Shown: positions 1 to 6,449 of the stretch, piece by piece
Position numbering within the stretch: the stretch's first letter is position 1
Layout of the letters: the number at the start of each line of letters is the position of its first letter
DNA from: Candidatus Neomicrothrix sp. UBA2110
GTDB lineage: Bacteria; Actinomycetota; Acidimicrobiia; Acidimicrobiales; Poriferisodalaceae
Reading direction: 5' to 3'
Assembly (NCBI GenBank): GCA_002331465.1
Contig: DCYM01000030.1
Location: forward strand, 1-7,252
Length of the DNA stretch: 7,252 nt
The notes under the pieces: generated by a model
What the model was told of the DNA's origin: nothing
Seen by the model: the letters and a program-made list of their open reading frames with translations, nothing else
Database searches by the model: none
Position numbers and translations under genes: made by a program

Positions 1-64
1 GGGTGGTACCCAGGTTCGGGGCCCGCGTTCTGTGCCGATTCGAGTGGGCTAGCTCAGCCAGGGT
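1..64. other. Short non-coding flank beyond the MFS gene
   Basis: This stretch lies just downstream of the minus-strand MFS transporter and runs to the window edge. No coding region is visible in it. It holds only very short GC-rich self-complementary pieces, for example GGGT/ACCC at 1-11 and GGCT/AGCC at 47-59. None is followed by a T-run in either direction, so I do not call a terminator. Words resembling tRNA consensus boxes occur here but do not fold into a tRNA. Confidence 0.5.
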
Positions 65-1279
65 TTAGCTGTTCGGAATTGTTTTCCGAACCATCGTAAG
101 TACCACCACCACAGCTAGCGATGTATAGAGGGCGTAGCCGACGGCTAGTGGCGTAACGGTTGAGGTTATTTGACGATCAACGATCGCTCCTAGAACTGCA
201 CCGAAAGCGAGGGTTATGAATCCTATTGTTGACGCTGCGGTTCCAGCTAGAGCTTCCATAGGTTCGAGAGCCAGGGTTGTCATAGTGGGCATCATCACGA
301 CCATGGCAGCTATTTGAGCTGTCATTAGAACCATCCAAAGACCTACCGGAGGAACGCCGTCTGTTGAGAGGGCCAAGGCCAGCATCAGAAAGCTGACTCC
401 CAGTTGAAAGGCCAGTGCACCGTGCCCGAGACGTCTCGCGCCGATCCGCACCACTACCCGAGACCCTGTCAGGGCGACGGCAGCCATTACGCCCATAGTG
501 ATGCTGAAATAAGGAACGAACCAGGTGGGCTTCTTAAAGACTTCGCTGATTATTAGTTCAGAACTACTTAGGAAGCTATAAAAAGCTCCTCCTGAGAACA
601 GAAGGGTTAGCGCATAACCAATCGTTACACGGTTCCCCCAAACGACTCTGAGCCCCTGTTTCGTTTCAGAAAAACTGAGATCTCGTTTGTTGGCACTATC
701 TAGTGACTCTGTAATTCTGAAAGACCAAAGCCAGATAACAATGGCGATGGCTAAACCGAAAAGCATAGTCAGTCGCCAAGACCCTCCTGTTCGGACGAGT
801 AGATCTCCGATTACTGGAGCTAGGACTGGTCCCGCAAAAAAGATGGTTTGGACGATGGCCATCACGCGAGCCATGTCATCGCCTTCGAATTTGTCCCGGA
901 TCATGGCTTGGCTGATGGTGCGGGGAGCGGCGCACCCAATTCCCCAAAGCACTCTGGAAGCTAAGAGAGAGCCAAGGTTTGGGGCCAGTGTGGACCCGAG
1001 CGCCCCTAAAGCGAATAGAGCGATGCCTGCTCTTAAGACAGGGATACGTCCGTAGGTATCTGCCAAAGGGCCAAAAAAGGGCATCCCGATAGCCATACCT
1101 ACAAAAATGCAAGTGATCGTTAGGCCCGGCAGGTTTGAAGTGGGTTCCATGCCAAACGAAGAACGTAAATCGGCGAAGGCAGGTAGGACCATGTCGATCG
1201 ACAAAGCGATGGCGGTGCTCAAAAGAGCAGTGAACGCGATGAACTCACGCTCACCTTGAATGCGAATCGGGGCCTTCAC
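65..1279 (-). CDS. MFS transporter, Bcr/CflA-like multidrug efflux family
   Basis: A 404-residue inner-membrane carrier of the major facilitator superfamily, a normal length for a 12-helix member. The first helix carries the Bcr/CflA-like pattern with D29 followed by LPA. Loop 2-3 has MFS motif A, GPLADTYGR at residues 70-78. Helix 4 has R109 and a glycine-rich motif-B-like stretch. Helix 5 has the antiporter motif-C-like GPVLAPVIG at 150-158. Together these suggest proton-coupled export of a small hydrophobic molecule; the substrate is unknown. The start is GTG, one base after the TGA of the serine hydrolase gene (TGACGTG). I see no Shine-Dalgarno sequence before it, so translation is probably coupled to the upstream gene. 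It is the last gene of the left-arm operon and ends in TAA. Its final codons overlap a perfect hairpin (71-91). Family confidence is high; the efflux role is inferred. Confidence 0.9.
   Translation of the reverse strand: MKAPIRIQGEREFIAFTALLSTAIALSIDMVLPAFADLRSSFGMEPTSNLPGLTITCIFVGMAIGMPFFGPLADTYGRIPVLRAGIALFALGALGSTLAPNLGSLLASRVLWGIGCAAPRTISQAMIRDKFEGDDMARVMAIVQTIFFAGPVLAPVIGDLLVRTGGSWRLTMLFGLAIAIVIWLWSFRITESLDSANKRDLSFSETKQGLRVVWGNRVTIGYALTLLFSGGAFYSFLSSSELIISEVFKKPTWFVPYFSITMGVMAAVALTGSRVVVRIGARRLGHGALAFQLGVSFLMLALALSTDGVPPVGLWMVLMTAQIAAMVVMMPTMTTLALEPMEALAGTAASTIGFITLAFGAVLGAIVDRQITSTVTPLAVGYALYTSLAVVVVLTMVRKTIPNS
71..91. repeat. Perfect 8-bp inverted repeat at the 3' end of the MFS gene
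   Basis: GTTCGGAA at 71-78 and TTCCGAAC at 84-91 are exact reverse complements separated by a 5-base spacer. The hairpin sits in the last codons of the MFS transporter, ending four bases before its stop codon. No T-run follows it on either strand, so it is not a standard intrinsic terminator. It could stabilise the 3' end of the transcript, act as a factor-assisted terminator, or be chance. Confidence 0.5.
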
Positions 1280-1280
1280 G

Positions 1281-2450
1281 TCAAGGAGTTATGGCTTTGT
1301 AGGTAGCCCGTTCAAACTGTTCTAGGAGATTCGATACTTGAGGAATCATGAATGGGAGTGTCTGAGTCATTAGGAGTGCCCCAAGACCTGACTTCGGATC
1401 CACCCAGAAGTGGGTATTGAACAAACCCGCCCAACTCATCGACCCCCGCTGGCGCCCCTCTGGCACAGCCTCTTCGTTCAGTTGGAATGTGAGACCCCAT
1501 GACTTTGGAACCCCTGGCATGAACTCGAAATCGGCACTCAAAATCTGGTTATGAGATGTCACGGGTGACACACGCAATTGACCCATGTTATTTGACGACA
1601 TTGCTGAAACAGTTTCGCTTGACAAGAGTCGACGTCCGAAAAGCTCGCCTTCGTTGAGCAACATTTGGATAAAGCGCGCATAGTCGAGCGTTGTTGAATA
1701 CAGCCCGCCGCCGCCGCTATCGAACTCGGGAAGTGTGTTCCGATCACTGGGAATCAACGCCTTCCACCGTTCGCCGTCAAGAAGGTGAGTGGCAGCGAGC
1801 CGGTCTGTCATGGTCGCATTGCATTGGTAAGCCGTATCAGACATTCCCAGTGGTTCAAAGATCTCCGACCTCATCCAACTCTCAAGACTCACCCCGCTCA
1901 CGGTTTCGAGAAGCTGCCCGGCCCAATCGATCCCTATTCCGTACTCCCAGCGTTCCCCGGGTTCGAACGAAAGTGGTTGACGTAGAGATGCCAACTTGCC
2001 GCTGCCGGTACTGGGTGCGCCGGTATGTTCAATCCACGCGGCCACATCGGAGTTCCAGATCTCATAAGTGAAACCAGATGTGTGCGTGAGCAGATTGCGT
2101 AGAGTCACCGGATTCTGAGGAGCACGCAGAACGGGTCCGGACTCATCAAAGCGATCAATAACTTGTACGTCAGCGAGCCAAGGGATGACGTCACCAGCGG
2201 GTTGGTCAAGCGCAAGTAGTCCACGTTCTACCGCCTGCATGCACGCGACGCCGGTAATGGGCTTCGTCATTGACGCGATCTGAAAAACAGTGTCATTGGT
2301 CATAGGATCACCGCTGATCTCGGACCTGACTCCATAGGAGCGGATGCTTCGCAACCCCTCGTTGTCAACAACCGCAGCGACAGCTCCAGGAATGACGTTG
2401 CCTCGCACAGCAGCACTAATTACGGTGTCGATCGTTTGATCCAAAGTCAC
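1281..2450 (-). CDS. Beta-lactamase-fold serine hydrolase (class C / EstB-type esterase family)
   Basis: A 389-residue protein of the beta-lactamase/transpeptidase-like superfamily, typical in length for the stand-alone esterases. The catalytic motif SMTK places the nucleophile at S60 and the general base at K63. Y170, in WEYG, fits the second-motif tyrosine. HTSG at 123-126 and the C-terminal block SWAGLFNTHFWVDP (339-352) are further family landmarks. I see no signal peptide or lipobox, so it is probably cytoplasmic and acts on a small ester, lactone or amide rather than on peptidoglycan. There is no reason to call it a resistance beta-lactamase. Translation starts at a GTG whose first four bases overlap the dioxygenase stop (GTGA), with AGG a few bases upstream. 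One base separates its own stop from the MFS start. Family and catalytic residues are clear; the substrate is unknown. Confidence 0.92.
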   Translation of the reverse strand: MTLDQTIDTVISAAVRGNVIPGAVAAVVDNEGLRSIRSYGVRSEISGDPMTNDTVFQIASMTKPITGVACMQAVERGLLALDQPAGDVIPWLADVQVIDRFDESGPVLRAPQNPVTLRNLLTHTSGFTYEIWNSDVAAWIEHTGAPSTGSGKLASLRQPLSFEPGERWEYGIGIDWAGQLLETVSGVSLESWMRSEIFEPLGMSDTAYQCNATMTDRLAATHLLDGERWKALIPSDRNTLPEFDSGGGGLYSTTLDYARFIQMLLNEGELFGRRLLSSETVSAMSSNNMGQLRVSPVTSHNQILSADFEFMPGVPKSWGLTFQLNEEAVPEGRQRGSMSWAGLFNTHFWVDPKSGLGALLMTQTLPFMIPQVSNLLEQFERATYKAITP

Positions 2451-3379
2451 TTACCTAGGGCCTCTCGCCATGGACGTGCGTCAATACCTTGGTAACGCAC
2501 TTCCAGCGCATCAACGAGTTCTGAAGTCCAATAAGGGTGACCTGGCCTGGGTGCTCCGAATAAGGCGAGCTCCTCAGGGGTGCAACTAGCAGCAAACTTC
2601 GACCACGGACCCCGATTGGAATTTTGTTGAAAACTGTCGAAACCAATCCAGTCGTGGTGAGCGTGTTTAAACGCGATATTCATCAAAAATCGCGAGCCTT
2701 CATGCCTAGTGAGATCCACTCCCCGGTGCCACACATCAGGGCGATACGCGAGATACGAGCCTCGCCGCCCAGTTGCTGCCTGAGGATTCAAGCCCGGAGG
2801 AGCATCGCCGAGACTGAGTACTTCAGTCGGACCGACGCCATCTTCTACGTCGGATAGATACAGGAAACCCTCCAGGTTCCACCAGTCCGGTTCAAGTCGG
2901 TCCGGGACAATGTTGTGATTGCGGTCTTGATGGAAAGGTTGCTCATAATTAGTGACACCGGTGTATTTTCCCCAGATCCTCGCTTGGTACAACCGGATGT
3001 CGTCAGTACCCATGGCACGTTTAGCGAACTCAACGACGCGGGGATGGATCTGAAGTCGATTGAGGCCGTGGGCGTCATACGGGAAAAGGACGTGTCCAAG
3101 AAATTGGCGTAAACGAAAATTGGACCCCTCATCACCTTTGTGGCTCATCCCGTGAGATGCGCCTTGGCTCGTAGGCTTGTATCGGCTATCAGTGCTTTCG
3201 TTCTCGAAGTAAGCGAGAGCCTCGGGATTTCCGGAGTGATAATCAGCAGGAGTAGGGAAATGTTTCCATAGCTCATTTACCGCTTCGTCGATTTCGGCTG
3301 TGGGTACTAAGTCATGTACGACAGTCCACCCTTGCGTACGCCATTCTTCAGCCGCCTTGTCAAGGTCAGTGGTCACCAT
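2447..3379 (-). CDS. Phytanoyl-CoA dioxygenase (PhyH)-like Fe(II)/2-oxoglutarate oxygenase
   Basis: A 310-residue non-haem iron oxygenase of the PhyH family. The iron triad is complete: H150 and D152 in the HQD motif, then H218 in VWHRG. R230, twelve residues after H218, is placed to bind the 2-oxoglutarate carboxylate. An active enzyme is therefore expected to hydroxylate its substrate while converting 2-oxoglutarate and O2 to succinate and CO2. Bacterial PhyH proteins act on many substrates besides acyl-CoA, so the name does not define a reaction. An in-frame TAG stands three codons upstream of the ATG, so the start cannot lie further out. The only GGAG upstream is 12 bases away and lies in a palindrome, so the ribosome site is poor. 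It follows the SDR gene by 35 bases and overlaps the serine hydrolase gene by four (GTGA), which suggests a shared transcript and perhaps consecutive steps. Confidence 0.92.
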   Translation of the reverse strand: MVTTDLDKAAEEWRTQGWTVVHDLVPTAEIDEAVNELWKHFPTPADYHSGNPEALAYFENESTDSRYKPTSQGASHGMSHKGDEGSNFRLRQFLGHVLFPYDAHGLNRLQIHPRVVEFAKRAMGTDDIRLYQARIWGKYTGVTNYEQPFHQDRNHNIVPDRLEPDWWNLEGFLYLSDVEDGVGPTEVLSLGDAPPGLNPQAATGRRGSYLAYRPDVWHRGVDLTRHEGSRFLMNIAFKHAHHDWIGFDSFQQNSNRGPWSKFAASCTPEELALFGAPRPGHPYWTSELVDALEVRYQGIDARPWREALGK

Positions 3380-3414
3380 TTGGGGAGGCTACTCCGCGGA
3401 GCCATGGAGGCCGC
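3380..3414. promoter_or_regulatory. Intergenic spacer with a 10-bp palindrome before the dioxygenase gene
   Basis: The spacer between the left-arm SDR stop and the dioxygenase start contains the perfect palindrome CTCCGCGGAG at 3392-3401, nested between GGCT (3387-3390) and AGCC (3400-3403). In the direction of transcription the only GGAG near the start codon is the second half of this palindrome, and a C-rich CCTCCCC lies between it and the ATG. Folding of the leader could lower dioxygenase translation. A GC-rich 10-mer palindrome can also arise by chance. Confidence 0.35.
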
Positions 3415-4182
3415 TCAACGGGCGCCTTGACCATCATGAACACGGATAGTCGCGCCGGTCACGAAGTCAGAGTCTGGCGACACTAAGTAAAGCAACGTGC
3501 TGTCGAGCTGAGATGGTTTTCCTATTCGTTTGCGTGGGAATTCTCGCGTGATGTCGCCCATCCGTTCGAGCATGCCATCCATCATTTCGCTTTCAAACGC
3601 GCCCGGCGCAATGCAGTTGACATTGACGTCGTAGCGCGCAAACTCAAGAGCCAACATTTCGGTCATACGGACAACAGCGCTCTTGGTGATCGCATACCAC
3701 GAAGTTCCAATACCGGCGCTGTAGGCCGCCCCAGATGCGATGTTGACTATGCGCCCTGGAAGTTCCGCTTCGATAAGACGGCGCGTTACTTCGCTTGCCA
3801 AATGAAAGAGTGAAGTCAGATTTGTAGCGACCATCTCATCAACGAACTTTGGGTCCATTCTCAATGCAAGCTTTGCATCGGGTTTGCCGGCATTATTGAC
3901 CAATATCTGAATGGGCCCTAGCTCGTCTTGGACTCTTGCGACTGAAGTGAACAAGGCGTCAGTGTCCGTGACGTCAAGGGGGACGGTCAAAACGTTCCCA
4001 CCTGCGTTTCTCAAACGATCGGCTAACTCTTCAAGTCGATCGACTCGTCGACCGGCGACTGCGACGTTCGCCCCGCATGCCGCGAGCACCTCAGCAAAAC
4101 GGCGTCCCAAGCCGGAAGTGGTGCCTGTTACCAACGCGGTTTGGCCCGTCAGATCCGTCGAAAAGTTAGGTGCTTCGGTCAT
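3415..4182 (-). CDS. Short-chain dehydrogenase/reductase, probably NADP(H)-dependent
   Basis: A classical SDR of 255 residues, the usual size. The Rossmann dinucleotide motif is TGTTSGLG at 19-26, and NNAG is at 96-99. The catalytic set is complete: N121, S150, Y163 and K167 (YAITK). The second strand ends in GRR (44-46); arginines here normally bind the 2'-phosphate of NADP(H), so a reductase role is plausible. The C-terminal region keeps VTG and a degenerate DG-G motif. An in-frame start 48 bases further upstream (4230) is possible, but the ATG at 4182 is preceded by a strong AGGGGG, and the extra 16 residues look unlike an SDR N-terminus. It is the first gene of the left-arm operon. It resembles 3-oxoacyl-ACP reductase-type enzymes, but without fatty-acid genes nearby that role is unlikely. 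The alcohol or ketone substrate is unknown. Confidence 0.93.
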   Translation of the reverse strand: MTEAPNFSTDLTGQTALVTGTTSGLGRRFAEVLAACGANVAVAGRRVDRLEELADRLRNAGGNVLTVPLDVTDTDALFTSVARVQDELGPIQILVNNAGKPDAKLALRMDPKFVDEMVATNLTSLFHLASEVTRRLIEAELPGRIVNIASGAAYSAGIGTSWYAITKSAVVRMTEMLALEFARYDVNVNCIAPGAFESEMMDGMLERMGDITREFPRKRIGKPSQLDSTLLYLVSPDSDFVTGATIRVHDGQGAR

Positions 4183-4186
4183 CGTT

Positions 4187-4192
4187 CCCCCT
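4187..4192 (-). promoter_or_regulatory. Ribosome binding site fixing the left-arm SDR start
   Basis: On the minus strand this reads AGGGGG, with four bases between it and the ATG at 4182. It supports that ATG over the upstream in-frame start at 4230. Confidence 0.65.
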
Positions 4193-4242
4193 GTTGAGCA
4201 AATCTCTGCCGTCCTTTGTCTACGCCGCAAAGTATTGACCGT

Positions 4243-4265
4243 CTAATCGCGGCACCACGAATTAG
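4243..4265. repeat. Imperfect inverted repeat, possible operator
   Basis: CTAATCG at 4243-4249 and CGAATTAG at 4258-4265 are complementary apart from one extra base in the right arm, with an 8-base spacer. The right arm overlaps AGGG (4264-4267), the likely ribosome site of the following gene. A protein bound here, or a hairpin in the mRNA, could affect the right-arm operon. The cognate regulator is not in the window. Confidence 0.35.
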
Positions 4266-4276
4266 GGTGCGCGTTG

Positions 4277-5053
4277 GTGAGCGAACCTCTAATTCTCGAT
4301 GCTGGACGCGTAAAACCGGGAACCCGCGCGCTCGTTACAGGTGGCGGGTCCGGCATTGGTCGGGCAATTGCTGACGCCCTTCGTGCTGCTGGAGCGGATG
4401 TTTTAGTTTGTGACATCGATGCCTCTACTGGCCCCGACATTGTGAGCGATATCGCAGATGACGACGCAGTTGATCAACTGTTCAAGGCAGTAGACCGGAA
4501 ATTTGGCGGGTTAGACGTTCTGGTGAACAACGTCGGCGTGGCTGGGCCTGCGGGCCTGGTCGACGAAATCGATGCGGGCGCCTTTGACGAAGTGATTCGA
4601 GTAAATGTGGGCGGAACATTTCGAGTGACAGCGCGAGCGGTCCCGTTCTTGCGCGCATCTGGCGAAGGATTGATTGTGAACATTGCGTCGACTGCAGGAA
4701 TATTCCCGTACCCATACCGGTCACCATATGTGGCGGCAAAGTGGGCGATTGTTGGCCTCGGCCGCAGTTGGGCAATGGAATTAGGCGCAGACAACATTCG
4801 AGTGAATGTTGTCTGTCCAGGTTCGGTGGGGGGACCAAGAATGGACCAGGTGATTGAACGAGAGGCGGCCGTCACAGGAGTGAACCCCTCATCTCTTCGC
4901 CGAGGTTACGAAGAACAGGTTTCGATGCGCCGCTTCATGGATGCTGCCGATGTCGCGGGCGCTGTCGTCTACATGGCGTCACCTGCTGGTAGGCACGTCT
5001 CGGGACAGGTGCTTTCCATTGATGGAGCGACCGAATCGTTGAGAAGTTCCTGA
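4277..5053 (+). CDS. Short-chain dehydrogenase/reductase, probably NAD(H)-dependent
   Basis: A classical SDR of 258 residues. It has the cofactor motif TGGGSGIG at 21-28 and NNVG at 84-87, where NNAG is usual. The catalytic set is complete: N110, S138, Y151 and K155 (YVAAK). The second strand ends in CDID with D46, an acidic residue that normally binds the ribose hydroxyls of NAD(H) and disfavours NADP. PG is at 181-182 and SGQ-SIDG near the C-terminus. A dehydrogenase direction is therefore plausible. I chose GTG at 4277, nine bases after AGGG (4264-4267); the adjacent TTG at 4274 would add one residue. It heads the right arm, opposite an SDR with the other predicted cofactor preference. An insert at about 183-215 between PG and the C-terminal strand probably forms the substrate lid. 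The substrate is unknown. Confidence 0.93.
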   Translation: MSEPLILDAGRVKPGTRALVTGGGSGIGRAIADALRAAGADVLVCDIDASTGPDIVSDIADDDAVDQLFKAVDRKFGGLDVLVNNVGVAGPAGLVDEIDAGAFDEVIRVNVGGTFRVTARAVPFLRASGEGLIVNIASTAGIFPYPYRSPYVAAKWAIVGLGRSWAMELGADNIRVNVVCPGSVGGPRMDQVIEREAAVTGVNPSSLRRGYEEQVSMRRFMDAADVAGAVVYMASPAGRHVSGQVLSIDGATESLRSS

Positions 5054-5099
5054 GCAGCCGTCGCCCAGGTGCGGCACACTCGTGTCGTCGCCTTAATCC

Positions 5100-5104
5100 A
5101 GGAG
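5100..5104 (+). promoter_or_regulatory. Ribosome binding site fixing the first nitroreductase start
   Basis: AGGAG lies six bases before the GTG at 5111. This near-ideal spacing supports that start over the GTG at 5117 and over in-frame starts further upstream, such as the one at 5069. Confidence 0.7.
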
Positions 5105-5110
5105 CATCTA

Positions 5111-5761
5111 GTGAATGTGACCGAAGCTACTCAGCGTCGAGCATCGATACGGTCGTTTTTGCCGGATGCAGTAAGTAATCAACAAATCCGTGAACTCCTA
5201 GAAGTTGCGTCACGCGCTCCGTCTGGAGGAAATGTTCAGCCCTGGAAGGTCTACGTTCTGAACGGCGAATCTATGACAAATTTTCGCGCGTTCATATCGG
5301 AGCGACGACCTGGTGAATCCGAATATCCGGTTTACCCACCGAATCTGCAAGAGCCGTACCGAACAAGCCGTTACGAATTAGGCGAAGCTATGTACGAAAA
5401 ACTTGGTATACCGCGAGAGGACAAGCCAGCACGGTTCGCCCACTTAGCTCGCAACTTTGACTTTTTTGGCGCCCCTGCAGCTTTCTTTTGTTTCATTGAA
5501 AGAAACATGGGCGCCGCTCAGTGGTCTGATTTAGGGATGTTCCTTCAAAACTTCATGCTGCTCGCTGTCGAGGCTGGCCTAGACACGTGTCCACAAGAAG
5601 CATGGGCTAATCATTGGCAGTCCGTGCAAGAGTTTTGCGGCGCACCAGAACAAGAAATGCTTTTTTGTGGGATGGCCATTGGAAAACGCGATGACGCGAA
5701 GCCAGTCAATAGCCTTCGAAGTGAACGGATGCCCGTAGACGAATGGTCAACTTGGTTGTGA
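5111..5761 (+). CDS. Nitroreductase-family FMN oxidoreductase (resembles the PnbA nitrobenzoate reductase type)
   Basis: A 216-residue flavoprotein of the nitroreductase superfamily, normally an FMN-binding homodimer using NAD(P)H. The N-terminal FMN-phosphate region has R9, R10, S12 and R14 (RRASIR). The conserved APSGGNVQPW block is at 36-45. The helix QWSDLGMFLQNFMLLAVEAGL is at about 137-157, followed by TCPQEAW, and GMAIGKRD near residues 187-194 is the late FMN-contact segment. The spacing of APSGGN, the FGAP segment (119-122) and TCPQ recalls nitrobenzoate reductases such as PnbA; this is from memory and does not fix the substrate. Other family members reduce quinones, enones or flavins, dehalogenate, or dehydrogenate. 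It starts 57 bases after the SDR gene with its own strong ribosome site, and is followed after 10 bases by a second, divergent member. Confidence is high for the family and low for the reaction. Confidence 0.9.
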   Translation: MNVTEATQRRASIRSFLPDAVSNQQIRELLEVASRAPSGGNVQPWKVYVLNGESMTNFRAFISERRPGESEYPVYPPNLQEPYRTSRYELGEAMYEKLGIPREDKPARFAHLARNFDFFGAPAAFFCFIERNMGAAQWSDLGMFLQNFMLLAVEAGLDTCPQEAWANHWQSVQEFCGAPEQEMLFCGMAIGKRDDAKPVNSLRSERMPVDEWSTWL

Positions 5762-5764
5762 GGA
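5760..5764 (+). promoter_or_regulatory. Ribosome binding site overlapping the preceding stop
   Basis: GAGGA overlaps the TGA stop (5759-5761) of the first nitroreductase and lies seven bases before the ATG of the second. Terminating ribosomes could re-initiate here, which would keep synthesis of the two flavoproteins balanced. Confidence 0.55.
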
Positions 5765-5771
5765 TCAAATT

Positions 5772-6425
5772 ATGAATGACATCTATCAGATGATGAGCAC
5801 ACTTCGCGCGGTGCGTCGTCTTCGTTCCGACCCCATCCCAGACGACGTATTAGACCGCGTTTTGCAAGCCGCAGCTTGGGCTCCTACCGGTGGCAATATG
5901 CAGCCGTGGCGTGTGGTGGTAGTCCGAAGCGCCGAACGGAAACAAGCGCTAGCTGATGTTTACCGGCCCGCCTGGTATCGCTACGCGAAGGGTTACGACG
6001 CGAGGATCGAGGCACTCCCCTCGGAAGAAGCCGAAAAAGCCCGAAGAAATCGCGTCGCTGGTGATTACCTCGCCGATCACATTCACGAGGCTCCGGTCAT
6101 TCTGATGTTCGTAGCGGACCCAAAGATGATGGCAATTACTGATGCCAAATTGGATCGAATTTCGATGGTTGGTGGTGGCTCGGTCTACACCGCCATTCAG
6201 AACGCGATGTTGGCCGCTCGCACTGAGGGATTGGGTTGTGTGTTGACCACTTTGCACTGCCTAGCCGAAGATGAGGTGAAGGCTGCCCTACATATTCCGG
6301 AAGGCTGGGCGACTCTTGGCATGGTGCCCCTTGGCTATCCCATTGGTAAAGGACATGGACCGATCTCTCGTCAACCTGCCTCAATTCTGGCCTATGACGA
6401 CGTGTTTGGGGCTGTGTGGCGCTAA
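5772..6425 (+). CDS. Second nitroreductase-family FMN oxidoreductase
   Basis: A 217-residue nitroreductase-superfamily protein, clearly distinct from its neighbour. It has the N-terminal arginine cluster RAVRRLR (12-18) for FMN phosphate, APTGGNMQPWR at 37-47, a charged insert (about 70-104) forming the variable lid, GGGSVYTAIQNAMLAAR at 134-150, EGLGCVLTT at 152-160, and PLGYPIGKG near 186-194. The last two blocks are typical of a group common in actinobacteria. The ATG follows GAGGA and lies 10 bases after the previous stop. Identity to the neighbour looks limited to the shared FMN motifs, so this does not look like a recent duplication. The enzyme may act on the same compound as its neighbour or form a heterodimer with it; neither is shown by the sequence. 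The reaction is unknown, and true nitro-group reduction should not be assumed. Confidence 0.9.
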   Translation: MNDIYQMMSTLRAVRRLRSDPIPDDVLDRVLQAAAWAPTGGNMQPWRVVVVRSAERKQALADVYRPAWYRYAKGYDARIEALPSEEAEKARRNRVAGDYLADHIHEAPVILMFVADPKMMAITDAKLDRISMVGGGSVYTAIQNAMLAARTEGLGCVLTTLHCLAEDEVKAALHIPEGWATLGMVPLGYPIGKGHGPISRQPASILAYDDVFGAVWR

Positions 6426-6430
6426 CCGGT

Positions 6431-6449
6431 GCGGGGCCTCGTGCCCCGT
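6431..6449 (+). terminator. GC-rich hairpin after the second nitroreductase gene
   Basis: CGGGGC (6432-6437) and GCCCCG (6443-6448) form a 6-bp stem with a 5-base loop, extendable by a G-U pair. It begins six bases after the TAA stop. No T-run follows, so it would be at best a weak or partial terminator, or an mRNA-stabilising element that lowers expression of the transporter gene after it. Confidence 0.35.

Larger units (their letters stand above)
4183..4276. promoter_or_regulatory. Divergent control region between the two operons
   Basis: This 94-base gap separates the two head genes, so the promoters of both arms should lie in or near it. On the plus strand TTGACC at 4235-4240 is a possible -35 box; the matching -10 position (about 4258-4264) reads only GAATTA-like sequence, so the promoter is weakly supported. 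On the minus strand I find no convincing -35/-10 pair. An imperfect inverted repeat, CTAATCG (4243-4249) and CGAATTAG (4258-4265), lies between the putative -35 box and the SDR start and could be an operator. The role follows from gene orientation; the boxes themselves are uncertain. Confidence 0.5.

Noticed and set aside
24..60. GATTCGAGT followed by CTCAGCCA, resembling a tRNA T-loop and a CCA end.
   Set aside because: The five bases on each side of the TTCGAGT loop do not pair, and no other tRNA arm fits the preceding bases.
44..91. tRNA-like signals: TAGCTCAG at 50-57 resembles a D-arm box, and a TCGGA/TCCGA stem with a 7-base loop (73-89) resembles an anticodon arm.
   Set aside because: There is no matching GAGC to close the D stem, no T-arm follows, no acceptor stem pairs, and the second hairpin lies in the coding end of the MFS gene.
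687..1055. Plus-strand open frame of 122 codons within the MFS gene.
   Set aside because: It lies antisense to a well-supported transporter gene and its product has no recognisable domain; it is a by-product of the opposite-strand codons.
1691..2071. Plus-strand open frame of 126 codons within the serine hydrolase gene.
   Set aside because: The product is arginine- and serine-rich, low in pattern and without a domain, as expected for an antisense shadow of a real gene.
1281..2450. Calling the serine hydrolase an antibiotic-resistance beta-lactamase next to a drug-efflux pump.
   Set aside because: No signal peptide is seen, the motifs fit the wider esterase family, and the neighbours are metabolic enzymes.
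4183..4230. A 16-residue N-terminal extension of the left-arm SDR.
   Set aside because: A strong AGGGGG site just before the ATG at 4182 and the usual SDR N-terminal length favour the shorter form; the extension would also take up much of the divergent promoter gap.
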